From Sepiola atlantica (lineage: Eukaryota > Mollusca > Cephalopoda > Sepiida > Sepiolidae), in assembly GCA_963556195.1 (NCBI GenBank), contig OY744523.1:73689288-73753287 (forward strand): a stretch of DNA of 64,000 bases. Reading direction: 5' to 3'. Position numbers and translations under genes: made by a program. Positions 55,736-64,000 of the stretch are shown in pieces. Below the pieces are notes generated by a model. It saw only the letters and a program-made list of their open reading frames with translations. It did no database searches and was not told the DNA's origin. How positions within the stretch are numbered: the stretch's first letter is position 1; each line of letters opens with the position of its first letter.

Positions 55736-55990
55736 AGAATGAATTCCCCGAACAGAACAGTTTTACACCACTTTTATGTCCCCTTATGAAAATCAAAATA
55801 TAATGGGTCAAATTCAATGCAAATTTGATATTTTGGAATGCCCTTAAAAACCCTTTAAAACCTGAAATTTGAGACATATTTATTAATTGATGTCTAATAC
55901 CTATTGTTCAAATTTCACAAAAAATCAGGGGGCATCTGAATTTTTAGGAAAGGCCTCCTTTTTACCCCTTTTGCATAAAACTTAATTAAG
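55736..55990 (+). repeat. dispersed element G, copy 3
   Basis: Starts 'aagaatgaattccccgaaca', then 'caccacttttatgtcccctt' and 'attaattgatgtctaat', as in 21640-22090 but with deletions. Confidence 0.6.
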
Positions 55991-56649
55991 CTAAATATAG
56001 CCCATATTCGGATCCTTTACGCCTAGGAGCTGTATTTAAAAAATTCAAAATGTTCGGTTCGACATTATTAAATGCCCTCTATAAATTCTTTATATTTTAA
56101 TTATTTGTTTGTCTTCTGGCTTGTTATCTTGGTTTGTTGGATCCTGCATTTCTTTGACGTTGAGGACATTTTTCAGTCAAGTTTCTTTTAGTGTAGGTAA
56201 AAGATGTTAATTGCAGGATAACCAGATTCCTTATTGCTGAGAATATTTCAACTTTAGGTTACTGATTGTTTTTTTCTACTGATGGCTTGTTTCTCCTTTT
56301 CCTAAATTTCAAGTCATTTTTTTAATTTGAACTTTTGACCTCATTTATTTATTTTAGGAAGAATAAAAACTATGTTAGGAATATATTCAGATTGGCACTT
56401 GCGATAGTAATCAAATGAAAATGGACTTATTTGTATTTAATAAACACGGAAATATAATATCACAATTATGAGTAGAAAGAAATATGATTAAACTAAAAAA
56501 AGGAATAACAAATCTCATTTATAAAAAATAGGTTAAAATCTTTAGGTTTAAGTACTTTACTAGAGAAGAAAGAGGGGGGAATTACTTCAGACCTTGGAAA
56601 TAATGGGATTTCTAAATATGGAACTCAGTTTTTTAATGTTTTTTCGCAC
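55991..56649. other. no gene seen
   Basis: AT-rich, no array or frame of note. Confidence 0.5.
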
Positions 56650-57545
56650 TGGAAATTAATTGTGAAGAAAGATTTCAAAAACTTAATCTATATTTACAGC
56701 GAAATGATTTTATGCAAAATTGCTAGCAAAGAACGTGTTAGTGTAGGCGGATGTAACATCAACAATTTAAGATATGCGGATGACACTGTCCTCATCGCAG
56801 ACTCCGAAGACAAATTAAACCAAATACTGACAACAGTGAAGGAAGAAAGTGAGAAGAAATGGTTGCAACTCAATGCTAAGAAAACAGAATGCATGGTTAT
56901 CTCTAAAAAGGCTGAAGTACCAAAATGCACATCAAATCCAACGGCGAGATCATTAAGCAAGTGGATACATTCAACTACTTGGGTTGTAATATTACGTCGG
57001 ATGGTAAAGGTGACGCTGAAATCAAGAAACGAATCGCAATGGCAAAATCCGCTTTCCATAGCATGGAGGGCATCTTACAAAACAGAAACATAAAAATGAA
57101 CACAAAACTCAGAATCTTGAAGGCGTACATATGGTCAATCCTACTTTACGGTTGCGAATGTTGGACATTGTCGAAAGTGGCTGAAAGTTGTTTAGAAGCA
57201 GCGGAGATTTGGTTTCTAAGAAGAATTCTACGAATCTCATGCACAGAAAGGGAGAGAAATGAAGAAGTCATGCGTAAGGCTGACTACAACAGATCGCTTC
57301 TCAATATTGTCCATGCCAAACAGTTAAAGTTCTTCGGCCATATAATGCAGGTGGACGGCCTGGAGAAAACCTTGATGTTAAGAAAAATCGACGGCAAAAA
57401 GAGTAGAGGAAGACAGCGTACAAAGTTCACAGATGACCTCAACAGGGTCACTAGAATCGCGACTCTAGATCTCATTAGAAAGACCGAATGGAGAGCCATG
57501 ATCATCGATGTCTGCAAACAGACCTGATACCCGAAGAAGAAGAAG
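56650..57545 (+). pseudogene. RTE-type LINE, RT motif C to C-terminus, one frameshift
   Basis: Frame 56662-57093 has NLRYADDTVLIADSEDKLNQ (catalytic YADD) and WLQLNAKKTECMVISKK. Frame 56925-57527 continues with VDTFNYLGCNITSDG, SILLYGCECWTLSKV, WFLRRILRISCTERE and KFFGHIMQVDGLEKTLML, ending at a natural stop. A single frameshift near 56925 separates them. The 3' end is a GAA-rich tail. The decayed copy at 39360-39960 is the same family, so this family amplified locally. Confidence 0.9.
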
Positions 57546-57946
57546 AATCTATAAGACTTTTTCTAAAAGTATAATATATTTTGGGGCCAAATTAGCTAAA
57601 TCAAGTTAAAAATAGCACGAGTGTAGAAAATTGTAAGAATAAATTGTAAGAATAAATTCATATATGATGGTACCTAATGAAATATTTTAGTGAATTTGAC
57701 TTTTATATTTTTATTATATATTCTGTTAGATTGTAGATATTTGTGCATGTTCCTGGCTAACTAGACTGAAGAGTTATCTCTGTGCTCACAGTTTCCCGGG
57801 TTCAAAATCAATATTTTATTCTGAATAGCCAGTGTATTCCAGAAATTTCCATCCGTGTTTTTAAAAATAAAATTTTGCTACTCAAATCGACTCCATCGAT
57901 GACATACTATATCTTTCAATAATGTAATTTTCTGTATATTCACTGT
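57546..57946. other. no gene; weak SINE trace
   Basis: A B-box-like GGGTTCAAAATC near 57788 follows 'ctggctaactagac'. After it comes CTGAATA...GAAA at a spacing like the hammerhead SINEs, but the core base G8 is missing. Too weak to call. Confidence 0.3.
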
Positions 57947-57991
57947 TTATTTCATTGGATAATCAACATAGATTATTATCCAATGAAATAA
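57947..57991. repeat. 17-bp perfect hairpin
   Basis: Arms 57947-57963 and 57975-57991 are exact complements around an 11-base loop. Confidence 0.85.
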
Positions 57992-58479
57992 CTGCATTTG
58001 TTACATGCAAATGGCAACGGCTGATTCATGATTACATTTTCAAATAATAGAAATTTAAATACATAGAAGCAAAACATTTTATTTGTACATTTCAGAACAC
58101 GAACTTAAAAATAACTTATGATTGTTGAACGCTATGAAATAAACTTTGTACCTGGGCACTAAAATTATGATCACGCGTAGTAACTAAAAGTTTTAGAAAA
58201 TTTATAAAATTCGTTACATTGCAAATCGAACGACTTACTTATTTGATGATTAACATAAGTCTATTAAATAATTATTTACATTCTTTTTTTGAATGGGGAG
58301 AGGGATATCTGACTTCATTTTGACCAATTTCACCAAAGAAACCAAAATTGTAAATGTTTTCTTTTTGTTCAATGTTATAAAGCACTTTTTATTTTATAGA
58401 GAGTGATCATGCCTTCCATTAATACCAGTTTGTACAGTTAGCTTAAAAATAATATTAAATAACATAGAGATTAAAACAA
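57992..58479. other. no gene seen
   Basis: AT-rich, featureless. Confidence 0.5.
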
Positions 58480-58692
58480 CATTATCTTAACAGCAAATAC
58501 TAATATTTTTATAAGATTTTTCTTCATTTAATTATTTATTAACATGATTGTGTAATAATCATATTTAACTTTCAAACTTTTATTTGAAAAAAAAAGAAAT
58601 AATATTTTGCCTAAAAACTCAGTATAGTTAAAAGAAAATTAATAACAAAAAAAGGGAAATCACTCCTGAACAACGCCGGGTAGGTACAAGTA
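58480..58692 (+). mobile_element. Helitron-like 3' end, truncated copy
   Basis: Lead-in 'gcctaaaaactcagtatagt' and 'cctgaacaacgccgggtagg', ending at 'acaagtaa' rather than CTAG. SINE A copy 3 follows directly. Confidence 0.5.
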
Positions 58693-58790
58693 ATTTATCT
58701 GGAGTCCCGGTTTCAAATCTTGCTAGGTCTAGCCATACTGATGAGAGCCGTAGATGGCGAAACATGTGTCCTTGGATAATTATATTTTAT
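58693..58790 (+). mobile_element. SINE family A with hammerhead-like motif, copy 3 (5' truncated)
   Basis: B box GGTTTCAAATC (58709-58719) remains; the A box has been lost at the Helitron-like junction. The spacing from B box to ribozyme core (29 bases) is the same as in copy 2. Tail 'ggataattatattttatat' leads to an AT run. Confidence 0.7.
58731..58778 (+). ncRNA. hammerhead-ribozyme-like motif (SINE A copy 3)
   Basis: Canonical core CTGATGA (58738-58744). Stem II GCC/GGC (58747-58749 with 58756-58758). GAAA (58759-58762). Perfect stem III ACA-TG-TGT. H17 = C (58770), giving a GUC triplet. Stem I is weakened here: only CCA/TGG pairs two bases away from the core. Core and stems II-III are better than in copies 1 and 2. 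Confidence 0.7.
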
Positions 58791-58902
58791 ATATATATAT
58801 TAAACATTATAATTTTTTTTATTGAAAGTTAAAATAGGATCGATTAAAATGATACCCAAAGAGGCATAATCCGTCATATAATAGTATGTGGTGTGTCTGT
58901 TT

Positions 58903-58907
<5 letters not shown>

Positions 58908-58975
<68 letters not shown>
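58908..58975. repeat. (AT)n microsatellite
   Basis: Longest uninterrupted TA run in the window. Confidence 0.95.
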
Positions 58976-58977
<2 letters not shown>

Positions 58978-59869
58978 CTTTGTGTGTAACACTAGGGATG
59001 TAATTCAGTATATATTCAAGCGAATGTAAGCATTATCAGCAGCTGACTGAAGTATTAGTATTGTTTATGTAAAAAAATAAAAACGGTTTTCCCCAAGTGA
59101 ATATAAACGCTGTCGGTAAGTTTCAATACAGAAGTTTTAGAGGAAACGGGAGATTGGTTTTGCTTCACAATGATTACAAAAATATGTTTTTGTGTAAATT
59201 CTCTTTGAAATATGTAAGCGTATTTTGTCGGCACAAAATATATTTGTTTATGTTACTGTGTGTGTGTATCAGTTTGGCAAACAGTATCATACTAAGCGTT
59301 AGCAGCAGCTAACACAAAGTATTGTAAACAAGACAACTGTTTTTCCAAGTGACTTTAATTATAACAGTTTCAAGTTGGGAAGCTACGGAAAAAGCATGCC
59401 ATCACTTTTGTTGGCATGGACACACTAGTACATAAATAAACTACAAGTCATTTCGCAGATAGTACAAAACTTGAGAAGGTGATTTAAAGCAAGCTGGAAA
59501 AGATTATTAGAAAAATAATCCAACATTTTTTTGGAAAGGAAGTTAATGAAGGTTGTTTTATGGGAGTTAAAAAAGTGTAATATTATGGTAGGTATGGCCA
59601 AAATTACCCAGTGAGAAATTCAAGAAAGAACACAATGTAGTGTCAAATGGAAGGAATGTTTGTTCTTGAGCCAATGAAATACATCTTTGAAATGAAAGCT
59701 AAATGAGTGAAAATAATAATAATAAATCTTTGACTAATTATTGTGTTTCTATGTATGGGTGTGTGTTTCTTGGCCCTTTATTTATTTATTATTTTTTTTT
59801 TTTTTACTATAATAGATTATTTATGGAAATGAAAATGCAGTAGAGGAAAGTACTAAAATATTTTTTTAA
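58976..59869. repeat. no gene; ~260-bp-spaced partial duplication
   Basis: 59030-59105 ('cagcagctgactgaagtatt', 'tttccccaagtga') and 59285-59355 ('cagcagctaacacaaagtat', 'tttttccaagtga') are related. Short frames are not convincing genes. Confidence 0.4.
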
Positions 59870-60350
59870 AGATCCTGTTCAAAAATATAATTTATTTACG
59901 AATATAACTTCATTAGAATGCATTTCGATTTCTTTGTAAACAATTCAGCTATTTTAATTTTTTGTTAATAGCTGAAATAAGAAAGAATGAATTACCTTTT
60001 GACCCTTCGAAATTTGAAAGCATTTAAACTAATGCATAGAAAGTGATTAAACTGGCTGTAAAGTTCTTAGCAAATCCTCATGTATTAAAAGATAAAAAGT
60101 TTTGGAAACTATTCAAATCCAATAATTTTATAGAGATTAAAACAACATTACCTTAATAAAATTTGTTATAGTTTTATAAAAATTTGGTCCAATTAATAAT
60201 TTAATGATCAAACGATACTGTAATAATCAATTTTAACTTTCAAAAATTAAAAAAAAATTATAATTTGGTAAAAAAAAAATCCAAAACGGCATAGTGAAAA
60301 CGAAATAAACCCCCAAAGATTCTCAGACAACACCAGGTAGATACAGCTAG
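59870..60350 (+). mobile_element. Helitron-like non-autonomous element
   Basis: Parallels 45060-45717 and ends 'gacaacaccaggtagatac' plus CTAG at 60347-60350, followed by T or A-rich target sequence. Together with the copies at 4440, 46380 and 58480 it defines a family with a conserved 3' end and variable 5' truncation. Confidence 0.6.
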
Positions 60351-61319
60351 TAATACTATTAAAAGGGTTACATCCTTTATATAAAAGTCCGGGGTCGTAT
60401 GCTGCCAAAAAACTGAGGTCGCAAATCTAGAATCAAATATCTGTTGGCTTAAGTCCAAGTGTCGAAAGCCAGCAATAACGAACCAATTCGAGATCACAAG
60501 AAAATAGGTAAACCTAACTTGCAAGGACACCTTGCTCGTTTATTTTGTCAAAAAGTAAAAGTCGTTTATAAATGAAGACAGTTTATGATTGGCTGTGATG
60601 GACACGTGATAATTAGCATATTTCAATGTTTATAAAAAACTGCCTGACCCGTGCTCCGCCGTTGCCCGGGAAAGTCGAATAACTCAAGAAATTCCTTGCC
60701 TAATCTGGAACTATTGAATTATTTGGTGCTTATGATTGACCAGCACGAACACATACCCCACAATGTTAATGTAAAACAGCAGATTAAACAATTAATGCAA
60801 TACATGGAGTAATAACACTCTTGCCATGGTTAGTTGTGGACCTCAAACATGGTGTACAAGCAGTCTCAAATAAAAACACAGAAAGTATCAGTATTTTTAT
60901 AGTATATCCTAGTTTAGTCACGTTTTTTTTTTTTAACTAAATCGTAGTTTAGTCACGTAAATTTTTATGAATTGATACACATATGTATTCTGGAATACCT
61001 GACGTTTTGTATTTTGAATGTGGCTTCCAGTTATGAATTTATAAAGAGGGTACTTATGCAGTTTATGGCCTTGGTCGTAAATAATAACGTTATAATTTAG
61101 AAACTCATTCTTAACATTGGGAGGTTGAGAGTTGATTAACTATTCTGTACTTTCACCTAACAATTAAACAAAAGATACCATAAAAATAAAATTTAACTTG
61201 AAAATCCTATCTAAAATATAGCCCGCTATGTAAAGTGCCTAAGCACCATAAAGTGGCAAATAACGTATTATATAATCTGTCTGATGTTATTTGTTACTTT
61301 TCAAAATAGAAATAAGGTT
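60351..61319. other. no gene; one inverted Helitron-like end
   Basis: 'ctccgccgttgcccgggaaa' near 60655 is another inverted family end without a clear CTAG. Otherwise AT-rich. Confidence 0.4.
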
Positions 61320-61530
61320 GAAGTGTAGTGTCTGTTATGCTGTACTTAATATTTTCTCAGGGTGGATTGACACCAAGTGTAGTATCTATCCTGATACTAC
61401 ACTTCATCTTTTCTGTCCTAGGTCAGTGAACGAGAAATCCTTCTAGACTGCAGCAATTTTTATTTTTGTCCCATTCCGGAGTGCCCCTATGTGGGGAGAT
61501 GAATTTTTCCCCAAATTAATAACTGACCTT
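61320..61530 (+). repeat. dispersed element H, copy 2, with perfect hairpin
   Basis: A 12-bp perfect hairpin (61375-61386 with 61393-61404) then 'gagaaatccttctagactg' and 'gagtgcccctatgtgggga'. The loop differs from copy 1 while the stem is kept. Confidence 0.65.
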
Positions 61531-61689
61531 GTGTCTAACTCTGATCTGGTGGTGAAGCAAGTATATCGGAACAACACCAATGGTAAAAGTGCAGAATAGT
61601 TAACAATAGAGAAATCGTTAAAATAAAGTAAGGAAATGCCTTATATAAATCGGCTAACATTGAAATATAGGGCAGAGTTAGATAAAAGA

Positions 61690-61790
61690 TCGGTTTTTAA
61701 TTGGGGAAAATCCATCTCCCCACAAGAAGTGGCGCTTCGGATTGGGGAAAAACAATTGCCACGGTCTAGAAGGATTTTTCCTTCTACGAA
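61690..61790 (-). repeat. dispersed element H, inverted partial copy
   Basis: Reverse complement holds 'aaatccttctagaccgtgg' and 'tgtggggagatggattttc'. It faces the copy at 61320-61530 across ~160 bp. Confidence 0.6.
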
Positions 61791-61911
61791 TGGGTGTTTA
61801 AATAATAACGTCATTATTTCAGCGCGGTCTTTAAACTGTAGAAGTACCAAGAAAAGAATAAGGATATTATGTAAGACTAGCTGGCTTTGCCTGCTAGCTC
61901 TTGCTTCACAA

Positions 61912-61933
61912 TTATATATATATATATATATAT
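61912..61933. repeat. (AT)n microsatellite
   Basis: Short TA run. Confidence 0.85.
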
Positions 61934-61974
61934 GAAATCATCCGTATTAAATAAGGTATACATTTCATTGAAGT

Positions 61975-62150
61975 TAAACCTATTTGAATTTTCGGTGGAC
62001 CTATGGTTTAAATTTCAGTGTGTGTGTGTGTGTGTGGGGGGGGGGAGGGCTTGTGCCATCGCGGACCCTCTTACTATTATACAAATTTGCTGAAATTTTG
62101 AGAATAGACATCCTTTTTGGTTATTTACCTATGGCGAAAAGCAGCCAGGA
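61975..62150 (+). repeat. repeat fragment related to 49594-49805, with (GT)n
   Basis: 'cctatggtttaaatttca', a (GT)n-G run (62019-62047) and 'gctgaaattttgagaataga' recur from 49600-49800. Confidence 0.6.
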
Positions 62151-62239
62151 GTGAATTTCACACTTTGGTGCGAATAGACAACGCTGGCTGCCGGAAATGA
62201 AAGAATGTTTTATTTATAAGTTTGTTTTTATGGATTTCG

Positions 62240-62300
62240 ATTTTATTCTTCCTGGGGGAGTGCCCCTATTTGTAGAGATGGATTTATCCCCCACAAAGTG
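62240..62300 (+). repeat. element H fragment
   Basis: 'gagtgcccctatttgtagag' and 'atggatttatcccccac' match the end of element H. Confidence 0.5.
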
Positions 62301-62486
62301 AAACTAAAAATGAACCTCTCTTCATTTTTAAATGGTTGCGATTGATTATTTAATTTTAGTCACGTGCGCAAATCCTTTATTGTGCTTGGTGGCGGCGAGA
62401 GGCGGCGATAAAAAGTGCAACCCCATATTCATATTGTTTTTTTTACAAATAATATTGAAGGAAGTTTTAAAGTACGTTAATCTTTA

Positions 62487-62489
<3 letters not shown>

Positions 62490-62539
<50 letters not shown>
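62490..62539. repeat. (AT)n microsatellite
   Basis: Uninterrupted TA run. Confidence 0.95.
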
Positions 62540-62542
<3 letters not shown>

Positions 62543-64000
62543 CATTAAAAAGTATATAACAAAATGAATCGTAAATGTTATCATGTTTGATCGACAATTG
62601 AATTGTTTTGTTTAACTTTCACGTGAGGAAAGAATAAATAACCTATTTTAAATTAGGTAAATAAATATCTTATTTTTAAGGCATAAATAAAAATATTAAC
62701 AGTGTGAGTATTGTCTTATGAAAAGAAGTCTAGTAAAAAATATATCGGCGGAAATGGTAAAAATAAATTGAAAAGTTCACCGTTCAAAAAATGTACTACT
62801 TGCCTGTCGGCATGGCTGTTGTCAGATGTGTTCGTTTAAAGAGAATGCGGTTATTGAATAATGTGTAATTATCATGCAGCCAGAATGGCAGAATAGAAAT
62901 TTCAGAATCATGGATTGGGCGGTGCAGTTAATATTTTTCCCCTCTATAAACAATGGTCCCAGTGTCGATGGGTTGCGTGTGAATACTAATTGTATAGGGA
63001 GGGATAATCGTGGCTACCCTCTGTTTCAAATATGATTTTGGGAGAAGTAGAAATCTCGGAATAATTGTAATGTTTTTTGTTCGAAATGTAAATGTAATTA
63101 TTTTTTCGTTCAACATGCATTAGAAATTGCTGTTGGTGGGGAGAGGAAATGTTTAGCCTATTATGCATGTGGTTAGTTCAAGGGGGAAAAACGTCATTAC
63201 TTTATATATAGAGAAAGATTACCCAGTCCTCGATTTCTTTTTTCTGCACACATAATGCAATATATTTTTCAAAGTGAAATGTTATTTTCTTTGCCACAGC
63301 CTAAAGACAGAATGGCATTAAATGAATAGAATATGTGATAACAAGTTGATTTCAATATTTTGGTATCACATAACAGTCGGTTATATTGAAGCGGTTTGCT
63401 CTCAAAATTGCTGCCAAATTTTATCGGCTGGTTTTGTCTGATTTTCCAAGTAGTGACGACGAATTAATCCACAGTTTGAACAAAGATGTTACAATAATAT
63501 GTCTGTGGCCTCGCCAGACGTCCATAGAATGGAAATGCCACAAACTTCTACAATTTCCACAGGTCCCGCTAGTTTATATGATAATTTCTCTAAATATAAA
63601 AGATACTATAATTTTTTTCTTCAGATTTTCTTCTTCAGTAGTTTTATTTTTATGTTGGAGAATAATTAAATTATATAAACCAAATAAGAATTTAAACTGA
63701 GTTCAAATTCACAAACTTTTTTCATACAATATAAATATATATGACCTTTATTGGACAAAAAGGAACCCCCCAAGATAACATGTTTATGAATTGTGTGTTT
63801 AAGTAGGTGAAGTTAAACTAGAGTTATTTAATTTGTGCAAATTTTTCCCGATTTTCTTCATTATCAGTTTTCTTATTTTTCTGTTTGTGAATAATTAAAC
63901 CGCATATATCAAAAGAAGAATTTCAGCTAAGTTCGAATTAAAAAAACAACTTTTTTGATGCGATAAATATGTCTGACTTTAATTGTAAGTTCAAAATAAC
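62540..64000. other. no gene recognised
   Basis: AT-rich. The + frame 63386-63700 looks coding in its first ~60 codons by composition (FYRLVLSDFPSSDDELIHSL) but matches no family I know and has no convincing start; see rejected items. Confidence 0.4.

Noticed and set aside
63386..63700. Possible exon on the + strand
   Set aside because: Composition is protein-like for ~60 codons, but there is no ATG, no recognised family and the rest is hydrophobic AT-driven translation. A transcript match would change this.

Overview
This is a eukaryotic, animal window: AT-rich, gene-poor and repeat-dense, with intron-split coding sequence and GT-AG splice sites. I infer a lophotrochozoan, most likely a mollusc and perhaps a coleoid cephalopod. 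The reasons are a galactosyltransferase gene with multi-kilobase introns, many tRNA-derived SINEs, dense (AT)n tracts, RTE/CR1/Tx1-type LINE debris, and LINE 3' ends carrying the 'ggcatatcaaccc' type of tail. The species cannot be fixed from the sequence.

Only one host gene is recognisable. Three coding exons on the + strand (17170-17489, 24323-24548, 27766-27849) join in frame to give the first ~210 residues of beta-1,4-galactosyltransferase 7 (B4GALT7), the Golgi enzyme that adds the first galactose of the glycosaminoglycan linker. The C-terminal third was not found, so the next intron either runs to the window end or hides exons I could not see.

Layout. 1-4020: decayed L1/Tx1-like LINE on the minus strand, GC-richer than the rest. 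4440-5451: Helitron-like end and a fold-back element. 6123-6623: probable solo LTR. 7395-9245: microsatellites, a near-perfect palindrome and two tRNA-SINE copies carrying hammerhead-ribozyme-like sequence. 9747-10945: 151-bp satellite. 11862-14378: large inverted composite with Helitron-like outer ends. 14440-17165: duplicated sequence upstream of B4GALT7 exon 1. 17170-27849: B4GALT7 with repeat-filled introns. 28790-33260: more repeats, including a second SINE family with hammerhead-like sequence. 38160-39271: 70-bp satellite. 40105-44309: intact Ty3/gypsy-type LTR retrotransposon with indistinguishable LTRs, a target-site duplication and a single 1272-codon gag-pol ORF. 44640-51150: Helitron-like, CR1-like and RTE-like debris. 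51245-53712: minisatellite built on telomere-type hexamers. 53847-64000: a long hairpin, two LINE fragments, a third hammerhead-SINE copy and further repeats.

The most interesting signals: (1) two tRNA-SINE families place a hammerhead-type core (CUGANGA, stem II, GAAA, very short stem III, H17, matching stem I) just downstream of the pol III B box. (2) The young Ty3-like element lacks a tRNA-type primer site and instead has a 14-nt sequence complementary to its own LTR, suggesting self-primed reverse transcription. (3) Telomere-type hexamers recur in a minisatellite, a second satellite, a hairpin and fold-back termini.
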